This document shows positions 7,399 through 15,084 of a stretch of 20,379 nt of DNA, one piece after another. A program made the position numbers and the translations under genes. Origin of the DNA: a virus; IMG/VR virus record IMGVR_UViG_3300025874_000805, positions 1 to 20,379 of that record; one strand, 5' to 3'. Position 1 is the stretch's first letter; the number at the start of each line of letters is the position of its first letter. The notes under the pieces were generated by a model. The model saw only the letters and a program-made list of their open reading frames with translations, was not told the DNA's origin and did not search any database.

Positions 7399-7950
7399 AT
7401 GGCGAAAGATGCTAAGAAAAGACCATACTACGTTGACAATAAGAAGTTCTTTGCGGCGATGTGTGAGTTCAAGACCTCGGTGAATGAGGCAAAGGATGCG
7501 GGTCAATCTCGCCCCGTGGTTCCAAACTATGTTGCCGAGTGTATCATGAAGATCGCCACTCATCTTTCATACAAGCCAAACTTCATTAACTACACATTCA
7601 GGGATGAGATGATATCAGACGGCATTGAAAACAGCCTTCAGTATATCGACAACTTCAACCCAGAGAAGTCTAAGAATCCTTTTGCGTATTTTACTCAGAT
7701 AATCTACTACGCATTCCTCCGTAGAATTCAGAAAGAAAAGAAGCACCTCTATGTTAAGATGAAAGTGTCCGACCATCTGAATGTTCTTGGTGATACTGCC
7801 GATACTCAGGGTCATGATTCTGGCAGAAACTTTAATGATGATGTCAAGTTTAGTGAGTGGACTCAAGAATATATGAAGGGGTTTGTTCAGGACTTTGAAG
7901 AAAACAAAAGACGCAAGGTTAAGAAGCGCAGAACTGTAGAGGAAAAGTAA
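7399..7950 (+). CDS. 55: Late-transcription sigma factor gp55
   Basis: Phage sigma factor that directs host RNA polymerase to the TATAAATA late promoters, several of which are seen in this window. Of 183 aa (T4 185), the conserved core includes NYTFRDEMISDGIENSLQYI, DNFNPEKSKNPFAYFTQII and YYAFLRRIQKEKKHLYVK, a sigma region 2-like segment for -10 recognition. GGAAT at 7388-7392 (spacing 6) can serve ATG 7399. The C-terminus is very basic (KRRKVKKRRTVEEK). In T4 it carries a hydrophobic peptide that binds the gp45 clamp, and no such peptide is visible here. It overlaps the next gene by one base (TAATG). Confidence 0.93.
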   Translation: MAKDAKKRPYYVDNKKFFAAMCEFKTSVNEAKDAGQSRPVVPNYVAECIMKIATHLSYKPNFINYTFRDEMISDGIENSLQYIDNFNPEKSKNPFAYFTQIIYYAFLRRIQKEKKHLYVKMKVSDHLNVLGDTADTQGHDSGRNFNDDVKFSEWTQEYMKGFVQDFEENKRRKVKKRRTVEEK

Positions 7951-8363
7951 TGAAGGTTGGTTTCACATGTTCTACCTTTGATTTACTGCATGCTGGTCAT
8001 GTACAAATGCTTCGTGACGCCAAAGATCAATGCGACTATTTGATCTGCGCGTTACAGGTTGATCCTAGCGTTGATCGAGCTGAAAAGAACGCACCAATCC
8101 AAACTATTGTTGAGCGTTACACTCAGCTGAAGGCGGTTGGTTATGTTGACGAGATTATCCCATACGGAACTGAAGAGGATCTATTGGATATCCTGTCACT
8201 ATATCATATTGACATCAGGGTACTCGGCGAAGAGTATCGCGATAAAGAATTTACCGGCAAGGATATCTGCCGCAAGCGTGACATTGATTTATATTTTAAC
8301 AAACGTGACCATAGATTCAGTTCTAGCGGTTTAAGGGAACGTGTTTGTGAGGTGAAGAAATGA
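7950..8363 (+). CDS. TagD-like cytidylyltransferase
   Basis: Nucleotidyltransferase of the glycerol-3-phosphate cytidylyltransferase type, expected to make CDP-glycerol or a similar CDP-activated alcohol from CTP. The 137-aa size is normal for TagD. It opens MKVGFTCSTFDLLHAGHVQM with the HxGH signature (HAGH), and ends with HRFSSSGLRERV in place of the usual RTxGISTT loop, so substrate and nucleotide binding may differ. The gene overlaps gp55 (TAATG) and gp47 (ATGA), so it belongs to the replication operon. Related genes occur in marine T4-like phages with no settled role. It might feed a CDP-linked group into the modification cassette downstream, but that is speculation. Confidence 0.85.
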   Translation: MKVGFTCSTFDLLHAGHVQMLRDAKDQCDYLICALQVDPSVDRAEKNAPIQTIVERYTQLKAVGYVDEIIPYGTEEDLLDILSLYHIDIRVLGEEYRDKEFTGKDICRKRDIDLYFNKRDHRFSSSGLRERVCEVKK

Positions 8364-9418
8364 AGATTGCGTTAGTAACTGACACACACTTTGGCGTTCG
8401 CAATGACAGCGTCAAGTTCCTAGATTACTTTGATCGGTTCTACAGCAACCACTTCTTCCCTGAGATTGAGAAGCGTGGTATTGATACTATTATTCACCTT
8501 GGTGATATTGTAGACCGCAGGAAGTATATCAACTATGTGACCTTGCGCCGGATGAAAGAAATGTTTATCCAACCCTGTGAAGACAAGGGTATGGATTTAC
8601 ATGTGATTGTTGGTAATCATGATGTCCCTTTCAAGAATACCAATGACGTGAACTCAATGAATGAGTTGTTTGATAACGCGAACTTCAAGTATTACTCTGA
8701 GCCAACTGATATTACTTTGGGCGGTCATGATATTATGATTATGCCTTGGATTAATAATGAGAACTATGCTCAGGCAATTCAGGCAATGGCAGATTCACCT
8801 GCTCAGGTATTGTTCGGTCACCTTGAGGTTGCTGGCTGTCTGATGGATCGCGGTAATATGAACGAGCATGGTATGAAGATTAGTGACTTCTCGAAGTTTG
8901 ATCTCGTATGCTCTGGTCACTTTCACCATAAGTCTACCACCAAAAATATTGAATATCTCGGATGCCCATACGAATTGACTTGGGCTGACTATGGCGACCC
9001 GAAGGGTTTCCACATATATGATACTGAAACTCGTGAACTTGAGTTTGTTCGCAACCCATATTCTATGTTCAACAAGATCTTCTATAATGAAGGTAGCAAG
9101 ACTATGGAAGAAGTTCTTGATGTTGAGTTTGACGGGTTTGCTGATACATATGTCAAGGTCATTAAGCAGAACTCCAATAATCCATATTGGTTTGACATGT
9201 ATATCGACAAGCTGTATAAATCAAACCCAACCCACATTCAAATAGTTGACGATCACATGAACCTTGATATTGAGGAAGATGATGACATTGTCAATGAAGC
9301 TGAGGATACAATCACCATTCTTTCTAAGTATGTTGATTCCTTGGCGGATAGCGTACCAAAGAAAAAACTTGACAGTTTGGTTCGTTCGTTATATAATGAA
9401 GCATTGACCATAGAATGA
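8360..9418 (+). CDS. 47: Recombination nuclease subunit gp47 (Mre11/SbcD-like)
   Basis: Nuclease subunit of the gp46/gp47 complex, which resects double-strand ends for recombination-dependent replication and degrades host DNA. The 352 aa compare with 339 in T4. The metallophosphoesterase motifs are all present in order: DTHFG (Asp8, His10), LGDIVDRR (Asp49), VGNHD (Asn86, His87), GHLE (His154) and GHFHHK (His187, His189). The acidic C-terminal part ends with helices that probably contact gp46. Its ATG overlaps the preceding stop (ATGA), and the partner gp46 follows directly. It should act with Mn2+ on dsDNA ends. Confidence 0.95.
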   Translation: MKIALVTDTHFGVRNDSVKFLDYFDRFYSNHFFPEIEKRGIDTIIHLGDIVDRRKYINYVTLRRMKEMFIQPCEDKGMDLHVIVGNHDVPFKNTNDVNSMNELFDNANFKYYSEPTDITLGGHDIMIMPWINNENYAQAIQAMADSPAQVLFGHLEVAGCLMDRGNMNEHGMKISDFSKFDLVCSGHFHHKSTTKNIEYLGCPYELTWADYGDPKGFHIYDTETRELEFVRNPYSMFNKIFYNEGSKTMEEVLDVEFDGFADTYVKVIKQNSNNPYWFDMYIDKLYKSNPTHIQIVDDHMNLDIEEDDDIVNEAEDTITILSKYVDSLADSVPKKKLDSLVRSLYNEALTIE

Positions 9419-9422
9419 GGGT
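9417..9422 (+). promoter_or_regulatory. Ribosome binding site for a non-canonical gp46 start
   Basis: GAGGGT lies 6 nt before ATC 9429, the best placed start for gp46. No ATG, GTG or TTG in frame lies between the upstream stop (TAG 9411) and the conserved N-terminal motif. Confidence 0.5.
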
Positions 9423-9428
9423 ATTGAT

Positions 9429-11144
9429 ATCGTTAAGTTTACTGAAGTTTCTTGGAAGAACTTCCTATCAACAGGCAACGTCAAAACAGTAGTACAACTG
9501 GATAGATCACCAAGTACAGTCATAACTGGCGAGAATGGCGCAGGTAAGTCTACCATTCTTGATGCTTTGACATTGGGTCTGTTTGGCAAGCCATTCCGGA
9601 ATATTAAAAAGCAGCAGCTGATCAATACCATCAACGACAAGGGTCTTGAGGTTGAGATCAAGTTCTCGATAGGCAGTACCAACTATCTAGTCCGAAGAGG
9701 TATGAAGCCGCATTGCTTTGAGATATTCAAAAATGGTAACCTGATTGACCAACCTGGAAGCGTTCGTGATTATCAGTTATATCTAGAGACGCAGATACTC
9801 AAGCTGAACTATAAGTCCTTTACCCAAATTGTCATATTGGGTAATGCGTCATTCACTCCATTCATGCAGTTATCTACGCGTGACCGCAGAGAAGTTATTG
9901 AAGACCTTCTAGATATCCAGATATTCTCCACAATGAATATGTTATTGCGGGATAGGAATTCTGATAATAAGCGTTCGTTGACTGACATCAATTACAATAT
10001 TGACCTCACGAATGATAAGATAGATGTTCAGCAGCAATATCTCCTAAAACTACAATCAAATATACAGAAACAGGTGAAAGACCTCAAAGAGAATATTGAG
10101 GACTATAAGGGACGTGTGGTGGACTCCAAATCCTTACAGAGCTCTTTGTCTGATGAAGTTGATACGTTGTTAGCCTCCATCTCTACTAAAGATAAAACAA
10201 CAGCGAAATTCCAAAAGATTAACTTCTTACTAGAGAAGCTGAAGGATAAGTCGCTCAAGGCTGAGAAGCGTGCGGACTTTTATGACAACAATGATAACTG
10301 CCCAACCTGTGAACAGGTAATTGCCCTTGAGGTTAAGGCTGAGAAAATACAAAAGACTCAGCATATAATTGATACAACTTCAGATGCTATCGGTAAGTTG
10401 ACCACCGAGCAGGTTGATTTGAATGATGAATTGAATCGAGTCAATCAAGTACAGATAGCGGTACAGAATAATCAAAACAAGCTGAGAGATTGTAGTACAG
10501 AGATTGATATGTTTGTTCGTACCATTAAAGAGCAAGAGAAAAAGATCGAGCGGATTGGTACAGATAACACCAATGATACTGTTTCAGATAATACGCTATC
10601 CGAATTGAATGGCGATATGAAGTTGCTCGAAGCAAACAAAAAGAAGCTGGTTGAGCGCAGAGAAGTTTATGAAGTTGCTGCTGCTATGTTGAAAGACGGC
10701 GGGATTAAGTCTAAGATCATTAAGCAGTATGTTCCAATCATGAACAAGTTGGTTAACAAATACCTTGCCTCTCTCGATTTCTTTGTAAACTTTGAATTGG
10801 ACGAGGAATTCAATGAAATTATTAAAAGCCGTCACCGTGATGAGTTTTCTTATGCTAGTTTCTCCGAGGGAGAAAAGACTCGTATTGACATCGCCTTACT
10901 TCTTACATGGCGTGCCATTGCCAAGCTGAAGAACTCGACCAATACCAACCTGCTAATTCTGGATGAGGTGTTTGATAATTCGCTTGACCTTACTGGTACT
11001 GATGAGTTGACCAAACTCTTGAATGATATGTCAGATACAAATGTGTTTATCATTACCCACACAAAGGGTGATGTGTTGGTAGATAAGTTCCGTAGTCAGA
11101 TACGGTTTGAGAAAGTTAAATCATTCAGCAGGATAGCGCCATGA
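9429..11144 (+). CDS. 46: Recombination nuclease ATPase subunit gp46 (Rad50/SbcC-like), non-canonical start
   Basis: SMC-type ATPase partner of gp47. From ATC 9429 the product is 571 aa (T4 560). It has the conserved N-terminus VKFTEVSWKNFLSTGN, Walker A GENGAGKS (34-41), the Q-loop region QIVILGNASFTPFMQL, two coiled-coil arms around a CPTC zinc hook (Cys291, Cys294), the signature FSEGEKTRIDIALLL, and Walker B LLILDEVFDNS. The conserved N-terminus lies upstream of the first common start codon in frame (TTG 9567). Starting there would remove Walker A, so that start is wrong. The real start is therefore ATC 9429 or ATT 9423, or the frame is joined in some other way. It overlaps the deformylase gene (ATGA). 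Confidence 0.92.
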   Translation: MVKFTEVSWKNFLSTGNVKTVVQLDRSPSTVITGENGAGKSTILDALTLGLFGKPFRNIKKQQLINTINDKGLEVEIKFSIGSTNYLVRRGMKPHCFEIFKNGNLIDQPGSVRDYQLYLETQILKLNYKSFTQIVILGNASFTPFMQLSTRDRREVIEDLLDIQIFSTMNMLLRDRNSDNKRSLTDINYNIDLTNDKIDVQQQYLLKLQSNIQKQVKDLKENIEDYKGRVVDSKSLQSSLSDEVDTLLASISTKDKTTAKFQKINFLLEKLKDKSLKAEKRADFYDNNDNCPTCEQVIALEVKAEKIQKTQHIIDTTSDAIGKLTTEQVDLNDELNRVNQVQIAVQNNQNKLRDCSTEIDMFVRTIKEQEKKIERIGTDNTNDTVSDNTLSELNGDMKLLEANKKKLVERREVYEVAAAMLKDGGIKSKIIKQYVPIMNKLVNKYLASLDFFVNFELDEEFNEIIKSRHRDEFSYASFSEGEKTRIDIALLLTWRAIAKLKNSTNTNLLILDEVFDNSLDLTGTDELTKLLNDMSDTNVFIITHTKGDVLVDKFRSQIRFEKVKSFSRIAP

Positions 11145-11668
11145 AATTAGTAGAGAAGTATGATCCAATACTATCAACCCCAACTGAGAAGTTTGACTTT
11201 GATAACCCCCAGATGGATCCGATTGAATTGTTTGAAAACCTTCGGGACGCTATGGTCGCCAATCGCGGCATGGGACTAGCTGCTCCTCAGGTTGGGATAC
11301 CGCTATCTGTATTTGTTATTGGTCACCCTGATGATCCTGATAACATTATACCAGTATTCAACCCAAAGATTGTTTCCCATGACGGCGAGGTATCTGAGGA
11401 AGAGGGATGCCTTTCTTTTCCTGGATTATTCGTTAAGGTTACTCGGCCAGCAATCGTGAGAGCACGGTATACAACACAGCACGGTGAGACTGATACTATT
11501 AAGTTTGGTGGATTCACTGCTAGGGCATTCCTACATGAATATGATCATACGATTGGTCGTACTTTTCTGACCAGAGCAAGCAACCTTTCCATCGAAAGGG
11601 CTAAGAAGCAGAAAAAGAAGTTAGATGCTACGAGGGCAAGAAATAGCTTGACATTATCATCACAATGA
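11141..11668 (+). CDS. def: Peptide deformylase
   Basis: Metalloenzyme that removes the N-formyl group from new polypeptides as they leave the ribosome. The 175 aa carry all three family motifs: GMGLAAPQ (43-50), EGCLSFP (Glu88 to Pro94, metal ligand Cys90) and HEYDH (His132, catalytic Glu133, His136). It ends in a lysine-rich tail (KKQKKKLDATRAR), unlike the hydrophobic ribosome-binding helix of bacterial enzymes. Phage deformylases are well known in cyanophages and other marine T4-like phages. There they are thought to sustain processing of host or photosynthetic proteins during infection. ATGA overlaps link it to gp46 and to the next 46-aa gene. Confidence 0.95.
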   Translation: MKLVEKYDPILSTPTEKFDFDNPQMDPIELFENLRDAMVANRGMGLAAPQVGIPLSVFVIGHPDDPDNIIPVFNPKIVSHDGEVSEEEGCLSFPGLFVKVTRPAIVRARYTTQHGETDTIKFGGFTARAFLHEYDHTIGRTFLTRASNLSIERAKKQKKKLDATRARNSLTLSSQ

Positions 11669-11805
11669 GTTATACTGATAAGATGATATGGGTTTTTATG
11701 ATGTGTTGGCTACAAGGCACCATAGATAATGATGATAATCTTTGGGGTGTTCTTTGGTCTTTGCGTCGGATTGAAAGTCAAAAAATAATTATTATGGATA
11801 AGTGA
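11665..11805 (+). CDS. Small Trp- and Met-rich protein, 46 aa
   Basis: A 46-codon frame starts in an ATGA overlap with the deformylase stop and ends one base before the ATG of the dehydrogenase gene, so it exactly fills the gap. The product opens MSYTDKMIWVFMMCWLQGTI and contains four Trp residues, with WGVLWSLRRIESQK in the second half. The hydrophobic stretch at residues 7-20 is short for a membrane span. No family was recognised. The perfect fit between neighbours in a coupled operon argues for a real gene, possibly a helper of the modification cassette that follows. The alternative is a leader that simply keeps ribosomes coupled. Confidence 0.6.
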   Translation: MSYTDKMIWVFMMCWLQGTIDNDDNLWGVLWSLRRIESQKIIIMDK

Positions 11806-12564
11806 ATGAGAATTGTTGTTGCCGGTATGGGCGCTGTTGGTAATGCCGTTTATGCTTCCTTGGATAAACATCCAAATATTAATGTGGTTTGTGACGACCC
11901 AGCTATGGGCAAGCATAATGAAGATTTAAATGTTGATGGGGTTGTTGTCTGTGTTGCTACTCCTCAGGCTGAGGACGGCTCTTGCTATACACAAAACATA
12001 GAAGATGTCTTTGAGAAGTATGGTGATACCAAATACCTCATTAAGTCTACTATTAATCCAATGTTTGTCGCTTCGCGCGATGAGCAGATTACTGTTTCGC
12101 CTGAGTTTCTTCGGGGAACTATCGGCGCTGATCCCACTAAAGAATTCCTAGAACAAGAGTTCTCAATCTTTGGCGGCGAAGATGCTAGGTTTTGGCATGA
12201 GATATTTAAGCCAGTTCTTCCTAATCTTAAAGTCGTGCGATATACTACAGCCGAGCAAGCAGCATTTGCCAAATATGTATTAAACACATTCCTAGCGACT
12301 AAGGTCGGTTTCTTCAATGAGATGTATAAAATCTATGAAGGTTTAGGATACACTGGGTTTGATACCATGGTTGAGTCTATCTGTAATGATCCGCGAGTTG
12401 GTCATTCCCACACACAAGTTCCTGGACCAGATGGGCAGTTTGGTTTCGGTGGTCACTGTTTCCCTAAAGATATATCCGCTCTCACAAATATAGCAAATTC
12501 AGTTGGTGTAAATACCCCTGTTCTAAATAACATTGTTATTGCTAATGCGGAGGATAGAAAATGA
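11806..12564 (+). CDS. Short UDP-glucose 6-dehydrogenase-like enzyme
   Basis: NAD-dependent nucleotide-sugar dehydrogenase, probably oxidising UDP-glucose (or a related UDP/GDP sugar) to its uronic acid. The 252 aa contain a Rossmann motif GMGAVG (7-12), SPEFLRG (98-104), the substrate segment KYVLNTFLATKVGFFNE (156-172) and the active-site motif GFGGHCFPKD (213-222) with catalytic Cys218. Bacterial Ugd proteins are about 390-440 aa. This one lacks most of the C-terminal UDP-binding domain, so it may work as a minimal enzyme or on another substrate. It is ATGA-coupled to the kinase gene. The nearby epimerase and glycosyltransferase suggest that it prepares a donor sugar. Confidence 0.88.
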   Translation: MRIVVAGMGAVGNAVYASLDKHPNINVVCDDPAMGKHNEDLNVDGVVVCVATPQAEDGSCYTQNIEDVFEKYGDTKYLIKSTINPMFVASRDEQITVSPEFLRGTIGADPTKEFLEQEFSIFGGEDARFWHEIFKPVLPNLKVVRYTTAEQAAFAKYVLNTFLATKVGFFNEMYKIYEGLGYTGFDTMVESICNDPRVGHSHTQVPGPDGQFGFGGHCFPKDISALTNIANSVGVNTPVLNNIVIANAEDRK

Positions 12565-12980
12565 AGATATTATTTATGGGATTGCCTGGAGCGGGTAAAA
12601 CATATTTGGCAGAAAGGGTTTCTGAGGAACTGGGGTTGGCTTGGTATAATGCTGACGCAGTTAGAACCATGGCTAAAGACTGGGACTTCAGTAACGAAGG
12701 GCGGGTTCGCCAATCTCAACGTATGCGCACCTTTGCTGACTTTGAGAAGTCAAATAATCGATCTGTGATCTGCGACTTTGTTTGCCCGACCCAACAAACC
12801 CGAGATGAGTTTGGCGCTGACCTTACTGTTTGGGTCAATACTATCACCGAGGGTCGGTACAAAGATACGAATAGTATATTTGAACAGCCGAAAGAATTTG
12901 ACTTTTGTGTTGAATTCAGGTATAATGATTCTCAAGTTAAGGAATTATGTGAAAATATACAAGCGAGGATAAATCTATGA
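12561..12980 (+). CDS. APS-kinase-like P-loop kinase
   Basis: Small P-loop kinase of 139 aa resembling adenylylsulfate kinase (CysC). Motifs are Walker A GLPGAGKT (7-14), NADAVR (30-35, in place of the DGDxxR of CysC), DWDFSNEGRVRQSQRM (40-55), VICDFVCPTQQTR (69-81) and GRYKDTNSIFEQP (98-110). The family is usually annotated as adenylylsulfate kinase, but the true substrate in phages is not established. In this setting it might phosphorylate a sugar, a nucleotide or the oxidised base. PAPS supply for sulfation is another option, though no sulfotransferase is visible. ATGA overlaps on both sides tie it to the dehydrogenase and the TET/JBP gene. Confidence 0.82.
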   Translation: MKILFMGLPGAGKTYLAERVSEELGLAWYNADAVRTMAKDWDFSNEGRVRQSQRMRTFADFEKSNNRSVICDFVCPTQQTRDEFGADLTVWVNTITEGRYKDTNSIFEQPKEFDFCVEFRYNDSQVKELCENIQARINL

Positions 12981-14332
12981 CAGAGGTAGTTACAGCAAAA
13001 GAGTGGCTGAACTGTGAAAGTCAGCTGGGCGAATATATGACTGATGCTGATTATGACGTATTGGTTGATTCTGATATGGATTTCTATGCTCCGCCTACAT
13101 TTGGTGAGCAGAACAACGAAAGTAATGTCATCTTCAAGTATAGAAGAAATGTGTTCACTACCGAAGAGCAGCAGGGCGCATATGATGGTTTGGTCGAAGC
13201 TGCCCAACCAACCCAGAACCGTGGATTAGCTGCTGGCGCAACTCGCGGTAAGCAGGGCGGCGCAACTGACGAATCTAAGGGTGGTCGCGACTGGGTTACT
13301 GCGTGTCACCTAGAAGTTCTTGATCACTATATGAACGAGCGCCAATCACTATTTGATGACGGCGGAGTTGATGCTATACTCGAGAAGCATAAAGATTCAG
13401 CTGCTGATGATACTCGTGGTATGGTATGGTTGAGAAATAAAGTATCTGACGCTGGGTACAACTATTCTACATTCTTTGACTCCAAGGTATCTGAGTGGAA
13501 AGGTATGTCATCTGCTGATGCTGCTAAAGATGCGACCATAGTTCGTAAGACTTACATCTCAGATACAACCTATGCCAACGCAGTTAACTCTGGTATCGCA
13601 GGTTTCTTTGACCGATACCCTAGAATTCCATTCGGTCGAGCAACGGCATATACTGATAACCACAGAGAACGCTATGAGAAGTGCTATCCATTTATGCGCA
13701 AGTTGTCTGACAAGTTTAAGCAGTATATGCCTGTGCGTTTTGCTATACAAGATACCTGTTCCAGAAAGATTGATTCGCGGTTTCTAGTTGCTGGTAATGA
13801 TACACCGTTCACCACTGTTACTGTCAATAAGAATTTCCGAACTGCTGCCCACCGCGATGCGGGTGACTTACATGAAGGGTTCTCGAACCTGACTGTTGTT
13901 GCTAAGGGTGACCAACAATGGACTGGTGGGTATTTGGTGCTTCCTGAGTTTCGGGTTGCTATTAATATCCGTCCAGGTGATTTGCTACTTATCAACAACC
14001 ACGCCGGTATTCATGGCAATACCGAACTGCTCCCGCCAGAAGGCAAGACCCTAGCAGATATGGAGCGAATAAGTTTAGTTTGCTATTTCAGAGAAAACAT
14101 GCTAAAATTGGGTAGCTGGGAATACGAGTCTCTCCGTAAACAGTTTGTTGATGACCGCAGAACTAATAAAGAGCATCAATTATGGAAGCATCTTTGGAAT
14201 GGCGTCAGTCCTAGTATGTGGGGTTCTGACGAATGGTATGTCTACCTAAAAGAAAAGGGTGGGCATGATATGTTAGCAAAATACCACCCAGAAGCACTTG
14301 AAGAGAAAACATCACTGGAGAGTTTCTTTTGA
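12977..14332 (+). CDS. TET/JBP-family 2-oxoglutarate/Fe(II) DNA dioxygenase
   Basis: Predicted to hydroxylate the C5 methyl group of 5-methylcytosine (TET-like) or thymine (JBP-like) in DNA. The 451-aa protein has a long N-terminal part, with KYRRNVFTTEEQQGAYDGL at 54-72 and NRGLAAG at 81-87, and a double-stranded beta-helix domain at about 255-372. Fe(II) ligands are His292 and Asp294 in NKNFRTAAHRDAGD and His346 in GIHGNTE; Arg364 (ERISLVCYFR) should bind 2-oxoglutarate. The FRTAxHxDxGD and HGNTE blocks closely resemble JBP/TET proteins. The C-terminus ends KTSLESFF, with PIP-box spacing. It lies among kinase, epimerase and TAGT-like glycosyltransferase genes, the expected hypermodification context. 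Base choice is unknown; no methyltransferase is in the window. Confidence 0.87.
   Translation: MTEVVTAKEWLNCESQLGEYMTDADYDVLVDSDMDFYAPPTFGEQNNESNVIFKYRRNVFTTEEQQGAYDGLVEAAQPTQNRGLAAGATRGKQGGATDESKGGRDWVTACHLEVLDHYMNERQSLFDDGGVDAILEKHKDSAADDTRGMVWLRNKVSDAGYNYSTFFDSKVSEWKGMSSADAAKDATIVRKTYISDTTYANAVNSGIAGFFDRYPRIPFGRATAYTDNHRERYEKCYPFMRKLSDKFKQYMPVRFAIQDTCSRKIDSRFLVAGNDTPFTTVTVNKNFRTAAHRDAGDLHEGFSNLTVVAKGDQQWTGGYLVLPEFRVAINIRPGDLLLINNHAGIHGNTELLPPEGKTLADMERISLVCYFRENMLKLGSWEYESLRKQFVDDRRTNKEHQLWKHLWNGVSPSMWGSDEWYVYLKEKGGHDMLAKYHPEALEEKTSLESFF
14317..14322 (+). promoter_or_regulatory. Ribosome binding site deciding the TTG start of the epimerase gene
   Basis: GGAGAG lies 6 nt before TTG 14329. 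It is embedded in the Leu-Glu-Ser codons of the dioxygenase C-terminal motif. The start overlaps the stop as TTGA. Confidence 0.75.
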
Positions 14333-15084
14333 TAGTTATAACAGGTGCGTCAGGTTATATTGGTTCTGTCCTAACGAGTAAGATGACAGCGCTCGGTTAT
14401 GATATTGATACATGGGATATTCGTCAGCCGATGGAGACCCCCATGGAAAACGTCAAGTGTGTTGTACACTTGGCGGCATTGGTAAGAGTAGGGGAAAGCG
14501 TAAAGCGCCCATTAGATTATTATGATACAAATGTGACTGGCACTTTGAATGTCATCCGTGCGTTTCCTAATGCTAAGATGGTGTTTGCATCCACGGGTGC
14601 AGCGTTTTCCCCAAACTCTCCTTATGGGCATTCTAAGGTAATGGCTGAGCAAATAATTAAGGATAGTTGTGAGGAATATACTATATTCCGTTTCTATAAT
14701 GTCGGCGGTGGTACGCCAACTAATCCCGAAGGGTTGCCGGCATCGATTAAAGCATCCCATGATTCTGGGAAGTTCACTATCTATGGCATTAATTATGATA
14801 CTAAAGATGGTACCTGCGTTCGTGACTATATACACATTGATGACATAACAGATGCTATTGTTCGGGCGGTTAATGCCGATGCTGCTATGACTGATTATGA
14901 ACCGCTCGGCTCTGGTAAATCATATACTGTTGAGGAGTATGTTGACGCATACCAAACCAAGTATGGGTACTGTATGTTCAATGTAGAATATGGTGCTCGC
15001 CGAGAAGGCGACATGGCTGTATCCGAAGTTCCATTTGTATCAAAATTTATGACACCAACCAAAACACTTGAAGAGATTGTATAA
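14329..15084 (+). CDS. GalE-like nucleotide-sugar epimerase (extended SDR)
   Basis: NAD-dependent extended short-chain dehydrogenase, most like UDP-glucose/UDP-glucuronate 4-epimerases. The 251 aa contain TGASGYIG (5-12), VHLAALVRVGESVKRP (46-61), the catalytic Ser/Thr at 88-89, YGHSK (Tyr99, Lys103), FRFYNVGGG (120-128) and DGTCVRDYIHIDD (160-172), the last a GalE hallmark. It is shorter than bacterial GalE (about 338 aa), with a reduced substrate domain. The start is TTG with GGAGAG at ideal distance. Next to a Ugd-like enzyme it could turn UDP-glucuronate into UDP-galacturonate, or UDP-glucose into UDP-galactose. The product is probably the donor for the following glycosyltransferase; the specific sugar cannot be read from the sequence. 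Confidence 0.88.
   Translation: MIVITGASGYIGSVLTSKMTALGYDIDTWDIRQPMETPMENVKCVVHLAALVRVGESVKRPLDYYDTNVTGTLNVIRAFPNAKMVFASTGAAFSPNSPYGHSKVMAEQIIKDSCEEYTIFRFYNVGGGTPTNPEGLPASIKASHDSGKFTIYGINYDTKDGTCVRDYIHIDDITDAIVRAVNADAAMTDYEPLGSGKSYTVEEYVDAYQTKYGYCMFNVEYGARREGDMAVSEVPFVSKFMTPTKTLEEIV

Noticed and set aside
9214-9221. Late-box-like TATAAATC inside gp47
   Set aside because: One mismatch, within coding sequence, with no gene start nearby.
9567-9569. TTG 9567 as the start of gp46
   Set aside because: It would delete the Walker A motif and the conserved N-terminal strand, which are encoded just upstream in the same frame.
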